Counted from the stretch's first letter, positions 47,262-56,540 are shown. The stretch: DNA of 64,000 nt from an uncultured Pelagibacteraceae bacterium (GCA_902618485.1 CACNAR010000005.1:1-64000), one strand, 5' to 3'. The notes: generated by a model not told the origin, from the sequence alone. Numbers and translations are program-made.

Positions 47262-47959
47262 CAAATTAAGTCTAATTCGTCGTAAATTTTTTTTTGAAGT
47301 ACTTGTAAAAATTCTTCTTTTTGTAATCCAGGTCTAATTGGCTTAAGTATTGATATAGTAATTACTTTATTAGTTTTTTTTATACCCTCTTTAGGCCATA
47401 CATAACCTGAATTGATTGCAACTGGTTGACAGAAAATGCTTAATTTTTCGTAAATTCGTGATGCTCCTTTTTTAAAGGGTGGTCGATCTTCTGGTAATAC
47501 TCTTGTGGCCTGTGGAAAAATAATTATTGGTCTTTTAGAATTTTCAATTGTTTCTGAGATATCTTCAAAAAAATTAAGATTATCTTTTGTTATCTTATCT
47601 CGTTTTATTGAAATACAGCCTATCTTTTTTAAATACCATCCAAAAACAGGAATTCTCATAAGTTCATTTTTCAAAATAAACACTGGTGAATTAAAAATGG
47701 TTTGAAGAAAAAAAGTTTCAAACATTGATTGATGTGAAGAAGCGATGAAAAATTTTTCGTTATTTATCATATTATCTTTTCCTTTGATGATTATCTTAGT
47801 TGATAGAATGATTTTCAAACAATATTGAGACCAATAACCCATAAGTTTTCCACCAAATAAAGTTATTTTTTGTGGCAACAAAAGTGAGGGTAAAAAAATT
47901 ATTGATATAAAAACAATTCCTAAAAAAAATAAAAATGAAAATAAAAAGTTTCTTATCAT
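47258..47959 (-). CDS. plsC: 1-acyl-sn-glycerol-3-phosphate acyltransferase (PlsC family)
   Basis: Membrane acyltransferase making phosphatidic acid. 233 aa with an N-terminal hydrophobic segment (residues 4-30). Motif I is SSHQSMFETFF (HxxxxE instead of the usual HxxxxD, as in related alphaproteobacterial proteins). The later IFPQATRVLPEDRPPFKKG corresponds to motif III. 12 bp downstream of lysA on the minus strand. Confidence 0.88.
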   Translation of the reverse strand: MIRNFLFSFLFFLGIVFISIIFLPSLLLPQKITLFGGKLMGYWSQYCLKIILSTKIIIKGKDNMINNEKFFIASSHQSMFETFFLQTIFNSPVFILKNELMRIPVFGWYLKKIGCISIKRDKITKDNLNFFEDISETIENSKRPIIIFPQATRVLPEDRPPFKKGASRIYEKLSIFCQPVAINSGYVWPKEGIKKTNKVITISILKPIRPGLQKEEFLQVLQKKIYDELDLIC

Positions 47960-47971
47960 ATTCAGATAACT

Positions 47972-49186
47972 TTATATTATTTCAATAAGTTTTTGTCTTT
48001 TTGAGATCACACTAGCTTTTGATTTTTTAATTAATATTTCCGCTGGCTTAGGTCTTAAATTATAATTTGAGCTTAATGATATTCCATAAGCTCCAACATC
48101 ACAAATTATGATTAAATCACCCTCTTTTAATTTTTGAAATTTTTTGTATGATCCAAATTTATCAGTACTCTCACAAATTGGACCAACAAACTCATAAACT
48201 TTATTTGCATAACCATTATTTTTTATAACTGGTTTAATCTGATGTTTTGCATTATACAAGGCTGGCCGCATAAGATCATTCATAGCTGCGTCTAATATTA
48301 TAAAATTTTTTTTGTATCCTTCTTTATTGTAAATTACTTTTGAAATTAAAACACCTGTATTACCAATTATTGATCTACCTGGTTCTAGTATAATTTTAGA
48401 TTTATTTTTTTTTAAAAATTCTTTTATACTATTAGAATATTTGTTTAGATTTAAAGTTTTCTTGTCATCATTGTAACTAATTCCCATTCCGCCGCCTAAA
48501 TCAATATATTCAAAATTGAACTTGGTTTTTTTTATAATTTTATTAAGCATCTTCAGCATTTTCTCATACGGTTTAGAGTCTAAGATTTGACTTCCTATAT
48601 GAACACTTAAGCATTTCAAATTTAAATATTTTGATTTTTTCACATATTTAACAAGTGTCAGGAATACTTTGTCGGAAACGCCAAATTTATTTTCTTTTTT
48701 TCCTGTTGATATTTGACTCAAAGTCTTTGCGTCAGTATTTGGATTTAATCTAATTCCTACATTAACTTTGGTTTTGTGCTTTCTAGCAATATTTTCTATT
48801 TGTAAAATTTCATTTTTAGACTCTGCATTTATAAGTAAAATTTTTTTTTTAATGGCATATTCAATTTCAACTTTAGTTTTACCGATTCCTGAAAAAACAA
48901 TATTTTTTGGCTTTATTCCTGCTTTAAGGGCTTTCATTAGTTCACCAATTGAAACAACATCAGCACCCAGACCTTGTTTGTTAATTTCGCGTAACAGATT
49001 TGTATTAGGATTTGATTTTACAGAAAAGCATATAATAGGGTCAATTTTTTTAAAATTATTTTTTAAATTCCTTATATTATTCTTTAGTTTATTTAATGAA
49101 TAACAATAAAGCGGAGTTCCAAATTTTTTGGCTAAATAAGATGCTTTGATACCTTCAACAAAAAAATTTTTATTTAAATATTTCAT
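47972..49186 (-). CDS. lysA: diaminopimelate decarboxylase
   Basis: PLP enzyme for the last step of lysine synthesis. 404 aa. PLP lysine in CFSVKSNPNTNLLREI, HIGSQI, EPGRSIIGNTG, and the substrate-binding Cys/Glu in GPICESTDKF. Shares ATGA with the lptM stop. Together with dapB in this window it covers two lysine-pathway steps. Confidence 0.97.
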   Translation of the reverse strand: MKYLNKNFFVEGIKASYLAKKFGTPLYCYSLNKLKNNIRNLKNNFKKIDPIICFSVKSNPNTNLLREINKQGLGADVVSIGELMKALKAGIKPKNIVFSGIGKTKVEIEYAIKKKILLINAESKNEILQIENIARKHKTKVNVGIRLNPNTDAKTLSQISTGKKENKFGVSDKVFLTLVKYVKKSKYLNLKCLSVHIGSQILDSKPYEKMLKMLNKIIKKTKFNFEYIDLGGGMGISYNDDKKTLNLNKYSNSIKEFLKKNKSKIILEPGRSIIGNTGVLISKVIYNKEGYKKNFIILDAAMNDLMRPALYNAKHQIKPVIKNNGYANKVYEFVGPICESTDKFGSYKKFQKLKEGDLIIICDVGAYGISLSSNYNLRPKPAEILIKKSKASVISKRQKLIEII

Positions 49187-49308
49187 GAATATTTTGTGAA
49201 ATAATAAGGTATTTTGGAAGTTAGTTCTTTATAGGTAGGATCTCCCCGTTTTCCACAAGACATTACTAGTAAGCAAATTATTACTAAAAAATAAAATTTT
49301 TTTATCAT
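49183..49308 (-). CDS. lptM: LptM-like small lipoprotein (YifL family)
   Basis: 41-aa lipoprotein read from the ATG at 49308. Signal sequence MIKKFYFLVIICLLVMSC with the lipobox Cys at 18, then GKRGDPTYKEL, the short hallmark of the YifL/LptM family (CGxKGx-P). LptM is reported to assist assembly of the LptD-LptE lipopolysaccharide translocon. Coupled by ATGA overlaps to argH on one side and lysA on the other; argH-lptM-lysA is the known alphaproteobacterial order. Confidence 0.85.
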   Translation of the reverse strand: MIKKFYFLVIICLLVMSCGKRGDPTYKELTSKIPYYFTKYS

Positions 49309-50696
49309 AATTGTTTCTTATATTTTATTATCATTTTTTTAACATTACCAAAAGCAGTTCCTCCGTAAGATTTCTTTGAATCTATAGAATTTTTCAAATC
49401 GAATATTTTTAAAACATCCTCTGTCAAATTTGGTTCAACTTTTCTTAAATCATATAATGTTAATTCATCTAATTTTTTTTTTCTTTTCTCCGCCATATTT
49501 ATGATAGTAGCTGTTTTTTGATAAGCTTCTCTAAAAGATTTAGAATGATTTTTAACAATATAATCAGCTAAATCGGTTGCAGTAATATAGCCACTTCTGG
49601 CCAATTCTATCATTCTTTTTTTATTTGGACTAAAATTATTTAAAATTTCGTCAAGAATTTTTAAACAGTTGATTAAAGTATCATTAGTTTTAAAGATTAT
49701 CTCTTTATCCTCCTGAAGATCTTTATAATAAGATAGAGGCAAACCTTTAAGCACAGTTAACATCGAAAATAAATTACCGTACATTCCTCCTGTCTTTCCT
49801 CTCAAAAATTCTAGCATATCTGGATTTTTTTTTTGCGGCATTATTGAAGATCCAGTCACAACTTTGTCTGATAAATCTATTAAATTAAAACCATCAGAAT
49901 TCCAAATTATTAATTCCTCAGCTATTCTTGATATATGCATTGCACACACAGAACAACTATATAAAAAGTCTATAACAAAATCTCTGTCTGATATTGTATC
50001 TACTGAATTTTTTGTAGGGTTTTTAAAACCTAATTTTTTTGTTGTAAAATTTCTATCTATATTAAAAGAAGTTCCTGTTAATGCGCATACACCAAGAGGA
50101 TTTTCATTAAGACTTTCCAAATTATTCATAAATCTTTTTCGATCTCTAGTAAACATTTCAACATAAGACATTAAGTAATGACCTAAAGATAAAGCTTGAG
50201 CATTTTTTAAATGAGTAAAACCAGGCATAATAGTTTTAATATTTTTTTCAGCAATCCTGAGATTGGTTTTAATCAATTTTTTTAAAGTTAGATCTATATT
50301 TTGTGTAGCTGATTTCATCCATATCTTTAAATCTGTAATAACTTGGTCATTTCTTGATCTAGCTGTATGAATGTAGCCAGCATCGTCACCTATTAATTGT
50401 GTGAGTCTTTTTTCTATGTTCATGTGGATATCTTCAAATTCTTGATTAAATTCAAATTTATTTTTTAATATTTCTTTTTCAATTTTATTAAGTCCGTAAA
50501 TAATTTTATTTTTAATTTTAAAAGAAATAATTTTTTGTTTAAAAAGCATTTCTACATGAGCGATAGATCCCATTATATCTTCTTTAAAAAGTTTTTTATC
50601 AATATTAATTGAGCTCCCATATCTTTTATAGAGTGCAGATGTCTTTGTTTTTATTCGACTATTCCAAATTGCCTTATTGTTTTTATTTTTTACCAT
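49305..50696 (-). CDS. argH: argininosuccinate lyase
   Basis: Last step of arginine synthesis: argininosuccinate to arginine and fumarate. 463 aa, fumarase/aspartase superfamily. The signature GSSIMPQKKNPDMLEFLRG carries the catalytic Ser loop; HTARSRNDQ is the upstream substrate motif. Divergent from tlpA with 24 bp between, and overlapping lptM by 4 bp. Confidence 0.98.
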   Translation of the reverse strand: MVKNKNNKAIWNSRIKTKTSALYKRYGSSINIDKKLFKEDIMGSIAHVEMLFKQKIISFKIKNKIIYGLNKIEKEILKNKFEFNQEFEDIHMNIEKRLTQLIGDDAGYIHTARSRNDQVITDLKIWMKSATQNIDLTLKKLIKTNLRIAEKNIKTIMPGFTHLKNAQALSLGHYLMSYVEMFTRDRKRFMNNLESLNENPLGVCALTGTSFNIDRNFTTKKLGFKNPTKNSVDTISDRDFVIDFLYSCSVCAMHISRIAEELIIWNSDGFNLIDLSDKVVTGSSIMPQKKNPDMLEFLRGKTGGMYGNLFSMLTVLKGLPLSYYKDLQEDKEIIFKTNDTLINCLKILDEILNNFSPNKKRMIELARSGYITATDLADYIVKNHSKSFREAYQKTATIINMAEKRKKKLDELTLYDLRKVEPNLTEDVLKIFDLKNSIDSKKSYGGTAFGNVKKMIIKYKKQL

Positions 50697-50720
50697 GTTA
50701 ATTATTTATACCTTTTTAAT

Positions 50721-51230
50721 ATGAGATTTTTAGTAATATTTATATTTTTAATTTCAAATACGTTTGCAAATGAAACCCCAAATATTAAAAACCTTATAAT
50801 TAATAAAGAATTAAAAGAATATACAAATTTAACCATTTTAAATGATCAAAATAACCAACTAGATTTAAGTAATTATAAAGGAAAAATTTTATTACTAAAT
50901 TTTTGGGCAACTTGGTGCGCTCCATGTAAAGAGGAGATGCCATCGTTAGATTTACTGAAATTAAATAAAGATTTAAATAACCTTAAAATTTTCCCTGTAA
51001 ATGTCGGACAGGATAATGTTAAAAAAGCTAAAAAATTTTTTGATGATTTGAATATTAAAAATTTAGATTTATATTTTGATGAAAATATAAATTTAACAAA
51101 AAAGTTTGCTTTAAGAGGAATTCCAACTACAATTTTACTAAATAAAGATGGAAAAGAATTTGGTAGAGTTATTGGTTCAATAGATTTTAATGGGGAAAAT
51201 TTTATTGAGTGGCTTAAACTTTACAATTAG
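50721..51230 (+). CDS. tlpA: TlpA/ResA-like periplasmic thiol:disulfide oxidoreductase
   Basis: 169 aa with a signal peptide (residues 1-15, FLVIFIFLISNTFA). Thioredoxin fold with the active site FWATWCAPCKEEMPSL and cis-Pro in LRGIPTTILL. Such proteins keep cysteines of cytochromes or copper sites reduced in the periplasm. Divergent from argH, a conserved tlpA-argH pairing. Converges with the HIG1 gene (4-bp overlap). Confidence 0.93.
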   Translation: MRFLVIFIFLISNTFANETPNIKNLIINKELKEYTNLTILNDQNNQLDLSNYKGKILLLNFWATWCAPCKEEMPSLDLLKLNKDLNNLKIFPVNVGQDNVKKAKKFFDDLNIKNLDLYFDENINLTKKFALRGIPTTILLNKDGKEFGRVIGSIDFNGENFIEWLKLYN

Positions 51231-51430
51231 TTTTTAAAAAAATACGCAAAGCCTACTAACACAATAATAGCAATAAATTGTAATATTACTCTCAACTGCA
51301 TTAATTTATTCGAATATTTTTTACTTGTCTCTCCACCTTTGAATAAAGTTCCAATTCCAAGTATTAAGACTACCCCTACGACTATTAATAGCGCTATTGA
51401 TAGCACTTTTAAAATTATTCCAGAAATCAT
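51227..51430 (-). CDS. HIG1-domain twin-transmembrane protein
   Basis: 67 aa from the ATG at 51430; a TTG at 51454 would add eight residues. Two membrane helices (about 5-27 and 47-64) joined by a loop with the HIG1 pattern LGIGTLFKGGETSKKYSNKL, then MQLRVILQ. HIG1 proteins are associated with assembly or stability of respiratory complexes; role here inferred. Confidence 0.82.
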   Translation of the reverse strand: MISGIILKVLSIALLIVVGVVLILGIGTLFKGGETSKKYSNKLMQLRVILQFIAIIVLVGFAYFFKN

Positions 51431-51479
51431 TTGTTTATTGTAGGGTGTTTTCAAAATAAAAAAACACTAATTACAAACT

Positions 51480-52139
51480 ATGACATTTTGTCTTGATTCA
51501 ATAATATTGAAACCCGAGAATGGTTTAGAAATTGAGAATGCAATAATTTTACTTCATGGATATGGGGGTGATGGTCAAGACATTAGCATGCTATCTTTAA
51601 GCTGGAAACGTCATTTGCCTAATACAATTTTTATTTGTCCAAATGGTCATGAAAAGTGTAAAATAAATCCTTCAGGTTATCAGTGGTTTGATTTGTCAAA
51701 GGATGACCCAGAATATATTTTAAATGAATCTAGAAAAGCAGAGACCAAACTAAATAAATTTATTAATGAAATAAAGAATGAGTTTAACTTACAGAATAAT
51801 AAAATTTGCTTATCTGGTTTCAGCCAAGGGTGTATGATGTCATTAAACTTAGGTTTGATCTCCGATCAAAGATATAGCTGTATAGTAGGTTTTTCAGGAA
51901 AAATAATTAGTCAAGAATATTTAATCAAAAAAAAAAATGTTGATGCAGATATAATGATGATTCACGGTGACGCAGATGAAATAGTTTCACCTCACTTTTT
52001 ACTTGAAGCTAAGGATTTTCTTATTAGAAATAGTATTAATGTTGAAACACGGCTCATAAAAAATTGCGGACATCATATCCCAGTAGAAGCTTCTAGCGTA
52101 GGATTAAATTATATTTTAGAAAAATTTAATAATCACTAA
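51480..52139 (+). CDS. alpha/beta-hydrolase, carboxylesterase/phospholipase type
   Basis: 219 aa, one esterase domain. The oxyanion region is IILLHGYGGDGQD. Catalytic Ser in GFSQGCMMSLNLG, Asp in HGDADEIVSPHF, His in NCGHHIP. Resembles the phospholipase/carboxylesterase family (YpfH/EstB-like). Substrate unknown; no signal peptide, so cytosolic. Confidence 0.88.
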   Translation: MTFCLDSIILKPENGLEIENAIILLHGYGGDGQDISMLSLSWKRHLPNTIFICPNGHEKCKINPSGYQWFDLSKDDPEYILNESRKAETKLNKFINEIKNEFNLQNNKICLSGFSQGCMMSLNLGLISDQRYSCIVGFSGKIISQEYLIKKKNVDADIMMIHGDADEIVSPHFLLEAKDFLIRNSINVETRLIKNCGHHIPVEASSVGLNYILEKFNNH

Positions 52140-52177
52140 TTATTGAAATAATTTTTTAATTAAGCTACTATTACTTG

Positions 52178-52747
52178 ATGAATAATTTTACTGAACAAAT
52201 TGTTTCTTTAGAAAAATGTCCTGCATTAGTTTTAAATGCAGATTATAGACCGCTAAGCTACTATCCTTTATCGTTATGGTCTTGGCAAGATACTGTTAAA
52301 TCGGTCTTCTTAGATAGAGTTATTATAGTAAGTAGTTATGACAGAATAATTAGAAGTCCATCTTTCAATATGCAGCTACCAAGTGTTATTGCATTAAAAA
52401 ATTATATTGTGCCTCAAACTAAACCAAGTTTTACAAGATTTAATGTTTTTTTAAGAGATAAATTCTCTTGTCAATATTGTGGCAGTGGTGAAGAACTAAC
52501 TTTTGATCACTTGTTGCCGAGATCTAAAGGGGGAGAAACAAACTGGGATAATGTTGTAACAGCTTGTTCTGAATGTAATGTTAAAAAGGGTGGTAAACTT
52601 TTAAAAACATCAGGAATGAAATTAAGTCAGTACCCTTATCAACCTTCTACAGAGGATCTACATCGTAACGGGAAAAATTTTCCTCCAAATTATCTCCACA
52701 AAAGTTGGATGGATTATTTGTATTGGGATGTTGAGCTTGAGGCTTAA
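52178..52747 (+). CDS. HNH endonuclease family protein
   Basis: 189 aa from the ATG at 52178; the TTG one codon earlier is unnecessary. The HNH domain (about 90-140) has zinc pairs CQYC and CSEC and the core DHLLPRSKGGETNWDNVV. N-terminal part (ALVLNADYRPLSYYPLSLW) matches the widespread chromosomal HNH family of alphaproteobacteria, probably a housekeeping nuclease rather than a mobile one. DNA target unknown. Confidence 0.88.
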   Translation: MNNFTEQIVSLEKCPALVLNADYRPLSYYPLSLWSWQDTVKSVFLDRVIIVSSYDRIIRSPSFNMQLPSVIALKNYIVPQTKPSFTRFNVFLRDKFSCQYCGSGEELTFDHLLPRSKGGETNWDNVVTACSECNVKKGGKLLKTSGMKLSQYPYQPSTEDLHRNGKNFPPNYLHKSWMDYLYWDVELEA

Positions 52748-52750
52748 TTT

Positions 52751-53281
52751 CTAAACTTTTTCTGAAATACGAATAGCTATTTTTGAACCTGTTTTAATTA
52801 TCTTATCCATAATCGCGAAAAAACCCTTTTTCGAAGCACCCTCTTCATAAGCTATATCTTTATGATCTAGCTCATCTTGTCTAAATTTAGTTATCTTTTT
52901 TTTCAACTCTTTTTCTTCTGGACCTAACTGATTAATTTGATCTAAATAATGCTTGTCTATTACTTCTTCAACTGATGCAGTACACAACATCGCTGCTTTT
53001 TTTCCTAATAACGTTGATCCAAATCCCAAACCTATACCCATTAAGTCCCATAAAGGTAAAAATTTTGTAGGTTTAATATTTCTTTTCTTTATTTCATTTT
53101 CAAAAAATTGACAATGCTCTATCTCATGCTCTTTCATGTCTTCAATTGTCTTTTTTAGACTCTCATTCTTTACAATTGTATTTAGAGCCAACAGCTGGCC
53201 TTCATAAATTTTGACAGCCCCTCTTTCACCTGCATGATCAACTCTAATAAATTCTTCGACTTTATTACTTGTTTTTTTCAT
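52751..53281 (-). CDS. coq7: demethoxyubiquinone hydroxylase (Coq7)
   Basis: Di-iron monooxygenase for the C6 hydroxylation of ubiquinone synthesis. 176 aa. Iron-binding Glu/His motifs: VDHAGERGAVKIYEGQ, MKEHEIEHCQFFE, TASVEEVIDKHY, RQDELDHKDIA. Complements ubiE and ubiB in the same window. Overlaps dsbB by 17 bp. Confidence 0.95.
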   Translation of the reverse strand: MKKTSNKVEEFIRVDHAGERGAVKIYEGQLLALNTIVKNESLKKTIEDMKEHEIEHCQFFENEIKKRNIKPTKFLPLWDLMGIGLGFGSTLLGKKAAMLCTASVEEVIDKHYLDQINQLGPEEKELKKKITKFRQDELDHKDIAYEEGASKKGFFAIMDKIIKTGSKIAIRISEKV

Positions 53282-53750
53282 ATTTAATAAAAATTTTTAT
53301 AAAAGTTATAATAAATAATAAACTTATTACAATATTAATACTTGTAAGTGATAATCCTAAAATCTTAAATGTCACATCTTTACAGCTTATGGTTTTTTTA
53401 CTCAACTCTTTAAGTAAATCTTCTTTAGTCATATTTTCTGTTAAATTTCTCGCATTACATACAGTTGATTCTTGAAAAAAACCTTGCTCAATTCCATAAT
53501 GGTAAACAGAAATTGTAAACGAAAAGACAAAGGTAAGAATTAGCAACAAAGTTAAAAATTTTTGATTTTTCTTTATAATAAAAATCATTGTGATTAAGAT
53601 TATACTTATCCCATAAGGAATTCTCTCAATAATACATAAATTACACGGTTGATGACCTAAAATATGTTCTACGAAATACGCAAAAATTAACGCAGTAAGG
53701 CTAATAATTAAAATAATTTTTAGATAGTATTCATTTTTTAAATCAAACAT
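53265..53750 (-). CDS. dsbB: DsbB family disulfide bond formation protein
   Basis: Inner-membrane quinone-linked oxidase of the DsbA/DsbB pathway. 161 aa, four membrane helices. First periplasmic Cys pair in PCNLCIIERIPYG, second pair flanking the loop (TVCNARNL and TISCKD). Overlaps coq7 by 17 bp and the YqaA gene by 8 bp. No dsbA in this window. Confidence 0.9.
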   Translation of the reverse strand: MFDLKNEYYLKIILIISLTALIFAYFVEHILGHQPCNLCIIERIPYGISIILITMIFIIKKNQKFLTLLLILTFVFSFTISVYHYGIEQGFFQESTVCNARNLTENMTKEDLLKELSKKTISCKDVTFKILGLSLTSINIVISLLFIITFIKIFIKYEKNK

Positions 53751-54348
53751 AAAATTTTATAATTAGGTAAATCAATAAGCCAATTATAACAATTATTAAT
53801 CCAATTATTGTAAACCATTTTGACCCGTGCCTTTCCATAAATTCAGTAAATAAATTCCCAAATTTATAAGAGAGGTATGAGACTATAAAAAATCTCAACC
53901 CTCTTGAAACCAAACTAATAACGATAAATATAAAAAAATTAAAACTTATTAGGCCACTTGCAATAGTAAAAACTTTATAGGGAAGAGGTGTAAATCCTGC
54001 TAAAAAAAGTATACCTAGCCAGGCATAAAAACCATCACTATTAACTAAATTTTCTTTGATATTAGATAATTTATTTTCATATCCATAAAAATTCATAATT
54101 TGTGATCCAAAATCAAAAAAGAAAGCTCCAATTAAATAACCTAACATACCACCCAAAACAGAAAAAAACGTTGTTATAAGAAAGATTTTGATAAAATCAT
54201 TCTTTTTGGAGATCACCATTGGTATAATCATAACGTCTGGAGGAATAGGAAAAAAAGAACTTTCAACAAAAGATACAATTGCTAAGTAGTACTTTGAACT
54301 TTTGTGTGCTGCTAAATTTAAACACTTTTTATAAAGATCATTAAACAT
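53743..54348 (-). CDS. YqaA/DedA-like membrane protein (SNARE-associated/VTT domain)
   Basis: 201 aa, about four to five membrane segments. Contains FVESSFFPIPPDVMIIPM near residue 30 and LAGFTPLPYKVFTIASGLISF, the re-entrant motifs of the YqaA/DedA group. Possibly a lipid-handling (flippase-like) membrane protein; exact role unknown. First gene of the yqaA-dsbB-coq7 minus-strand run. Confidence 0.85.
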   Translation of the reverse strand: MFNDLYKKCLNLAAHKSSKYYLAIVSFVESSFFPIPPDVMIIPMVISKKNDFIKIFLITTFFSVLGGMLGYLIGAFFFDFGSQIMNFYGYENKLSNIKENLVNSDGFYAWLGILFLAGFTPLPYKVFTIASGLISFNFFIFIVISLVSRGLRFFIVSYLSYKFGNLFTEFMERHGSKWFTIIGLIIVIIGLLIYLIIKFYV

Positions 54349-54407
54349 TTTTTGGTTTTAATATAATTTTAGTTCTTATACTATTTAATAAATTATTAAA
54401 CAATTAT

Positions 54408-54492
54408 GGGCGAATGGCGGAACTGGTAGACGCGCACGACTCAAAATCGTGTTTCGCAAGAAGTGAGAGTTCGATTCTCTCTTCGCCCACCA
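54408..54492 (+). tRNA. tRNA-Leu (anticodon CAA)
   Basis: 85 nt with encoded CCA. The acceptor stem pairs GGGCGAA with TTCGCCC. The anticodon stem-loop is CACGA-CTCAAAA-TCGTG, giving anticodon CAA (decodes UUG). A long class II variable arm (TTTCGCAAGAAG region) precedes the T arm AGAGTTCGATTCTCT. The acyl-CoA ligase gene starts 6 bases after it. Confidence 0.97.
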
Positions 54493-54498
54493 TTTTTT

Positions 54499-56244
54499 AT
54501 GGAATTAAAAAATATCAATAGTCTTGTAGAACTTTTTTTTAGACAATCTAAAAAAAATATACCAAAAAAAATAAGTATGAATGAGTCTACGTTTTTGACA
54601 AATTTAAAACCAAAAGAACATGAGTTATCAGAATTAAGACAACCTAATAATTATTCATGGAGAGTAGTTGATGGACACGTTAGGATATTATCTTCCTATT
54701 TAAAAAAGATAATATCTAGAGGAGATAGGTGTTTGTTACTTTCAGAAAATCGACCAGAGTGGCTAATCTCTGATTTATCAATTATGAATGCTGGTGGAGT
54801 GACTGTACCTTTATTTACAACTTATTCTGATAAGGATTATGAATATATAATTAAAGACTGTATGCCAAAAGCTTGTATTGTCTCTACCCAAGAACAATTT
54901 GATAAAATTAAAAAATATTTAGCAAAAGACATTAAAGTTATTTCTATGGATAGCTTTGATGAAGAATTGGTTTTTTTTCAAAAAATTTTTACTGATTGGC
55001 ATACTATAATGATTGATCAGAACTTTAAAATTCAACACTCTATAAATACCAATCTAAAAAGAAATGATCTTGCGTGTATTATTTATACCTCTGGAACAAC
55101 TGGAAACCCAAAAGGAGTGATGTTGAGTCATGGAGGAATTTTATCCAATTGTGAGGGAGCATTAGATATTTTAGTACCTTTATTTAAAAATGAAAAACCA
55201 GTCTTTCTAACGTGGTTACCATTATCTCATTCATATGAACATGCAGTTCAATTTGTTCAAATATCACTTGGAGCTAAAGTTTATTACGCTGAGAGTCTGG
55301 AAAAATTATTATCCAATATGTCGGTTGCAAAACCAACAATAATGACAGCAGTGCCTAGATTTTATCAAAATTTATACAGTAAAATTTATATGAATTTCTC
55401 AAAACAAAAGGGTTTTAAGAAGAAGTTGATTTCATCTACCATCTCACTCGGGATTAAAAAACTAAATAAAGGTAAATTAAGTTTGAAAGAAAATTTAATT
55501 AATATTTTCTGTGAAAAATTGGTAAGAAGAAAAATTAAAAATCAATTTGGTGGCAAATTAAAGGCCTTTGTTTCCGGAGGTGGTGCTTTAGATCAAAAAA
55601 TTGGTGAATTTTTGAATTCTATAGGATTACCAACTTTACAAGGATATGGATTAACTGAGGCCTCTCCTGTTGTTAGTTGTAATATTCCCGGAAAAATTAA
55701 GATTGAAACAGTAGGCCCTCCTTTCAAAACTAATAAAGTAAAAATTGCTGAAGATGGTGAGATCCTAGTTAAAGGTGAAAATATTATGTTAGGTTACTGG
55801 AATAAAAAGAAAGAAACAGATGAAGTAATTAAAGATGGCTGGTTACATACTGGAGACATAGGTGAAATTACAAAAGAGGGAAATTTAAAAATAACGGATA
55901 GAAAAAAAGAAATAATTGTCAATCTTGGTGGAGATAACATTTCACCTTCCAAAATTGAAAATTTATTATGTTTAAGTGAAAAAATTAAACAAAGTCTAGT
56001 TTATGGAGATAAAAAAACTTATTTAGTAGCATTAATTGTAACTGAAAGCGAAGAAAATAAAAAAGAAATTCAACTTTATATTGAAAACGTAAATAAAAAC
56101 TTGTCAATTACAGAAAAAATTAAAAAATTCAAATTGATTAAAGAAGAATTCACAATTGAAAATGGAATGTTAACACCAACATTAAAACTAAAAAGAAAAA
56201 AAATTTTAGAAAATTATAAACAAGATTTAGAAAAACTTTATTAA
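54499..56244 (+). CDS. AMP-dependent long-chain fatty-acid-CoA ligase-like protein
   Basis: 581 aa, ANL superfamily. The phosphate loop is YTSGTTGNPKGVMLSH, then GYGLTEASPVVS (A5), GWLHTGDIGEI (A7) and DRKKEIIVNLGGDNISP (A8). Resembles FAA1/FadD15-type long-chain acyl-CoA synthetases. Start set at the ATG at 54499 just after tRNA-Leu, because the earlier in-frame ATG at 54463 lies inside the tRNA. Confidence 0.93.
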   Translation: MELKNINSLVELFFRQSKKNIPKKISMNESTFLTNLKPKEHELSELRQPNNYSWRVVDGHVRILSSYLKKIISRGDRCLLLSENRPEWLISDLSIMNAGGVTVPLFTTYSDKDYEYIIKDCMPKACIVSTQEQFDKIKKYLAKDIKVISMDSFDEELVFFQKIFTDWHTIMIDQNFKIQHSINTNLKRNDLACIIYTSGTTGNPKGVMLSHGGILSNCEGALDILVPLFKNEKPVFLTWLPLSHSYEHAVQFVQISLGAKVYYAESLEKLLSNMSVAKPTIMTAVPRFYQNLYSKIYMNFSKQKGFKKKLISSTISLGIKKLNKGKLSLKENLINIFCEKLVRRKIKNQFGGKLKAFVSGGGALDQKIGEFLNSIGLPTLQGYGLTEASPVVSCNIPGKIKIETVGPPFKTNKVKIAEDGEILVKGENIMLGYWNKKKETDEVIKDGWLHTGDIGEITKEGNLKITDRKKEIIVNLGGDNISPSKIENLLCLSEKIKQSLVYGDKKTYLVALIVTESEENKKEIQLYIENVNKNLSITEKIKKFKLIKEEFTIENGMLTPTLKLKRKKILENYKQDLEKLY

Positions 56245-56362
56245 TTTAAGTTAAATATTTGATTATAAAGCGCATAAACATTAACTTTTTTACTCATTAA
56301 AATTATATTAAATTTTTTGAATTTAAAAAATTTTAATAAAAATTTTAACTTCAATTAAAGAA

Positions 56363-56391
56363 TTGACATAACGTATATAAAAAAATAAAAA
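56363..56391 (+). promoter_or_regulatory. putative promoter of the 25-aa basic peptide gene
   Basis: TTGACA (56363-56368) is a consensus -35. TAAAAA at 56386-56391 after a 17-bp spacer is the best -10. The leader then holds a palindrome and a GGGAG ribosome-binding site before the ATG at 56443. The -35 is clear, the -10 weak. Confidence 0.5.
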
Positions 56392-56400
56392 TAAGTAATT

Positions 56401-56420
56401 ACGAATCAATTTTGATTCGT
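56401..56420 (+). promoter_or_regulatory. palindrome/hairpin in the leader of the basic peptide gene
   Basis: ACGAATCAA and TTGATTCGT form a perfect 9-bp inverted repeat around TT. It could be an operator dyad or a 5' mRNA hairpin 22 bases before the start codon, ahead of AAAAGGGAG. Confidence 0.55.
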
Positions 56421-56442
56421 CTAACTAAAAAGGGAGCTAAAG

Positions 56443-56520
56443 ATGGCTAAAAGAAGAAAAAAAGCAAAGAAGGCTAAGAAAAAAGCTAAGAAAAAAGCTA
56501 AAAAAAGAAGAAGAAGATAA
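56443..56520 (+). CDS. 25-residue Lys/Arg/Ala-rich basic peptide
   Basis: ATG at 56443 to TAA at 56520. Composition: 13 Lys, 6 Arg, 5 Ala and the initiator Met. The peptide begins MAKRRKKAKK, continues with repeated AKKK units and ends in four Arg. It has a consensus -35, a leader palindrome, a GGGAG ribosome-binding site 8-12 bases upstream and a strong terminator 20 bases after its stop, so it looks like a dedicated monocistronic gene. The product resembles the C-terminal tail of histone H1 or a protamine; binding to DNA, RNA or ribosome is inference. Next to it lies carD, whose product has a similar lysine-rich tail. Confidence 0.72.
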   Translation: MAKRRKKAKKAKKKAKKKAKKRRRR

Positions 56521-56540
56521 TAACTTAGTATTCTTTATTA

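Noticed and set aside
54463-54498. Earlier ATG for the acyl-CoA ligase
   Set aside because: Lies within the variable/T-arm region of tRNA-Leu.
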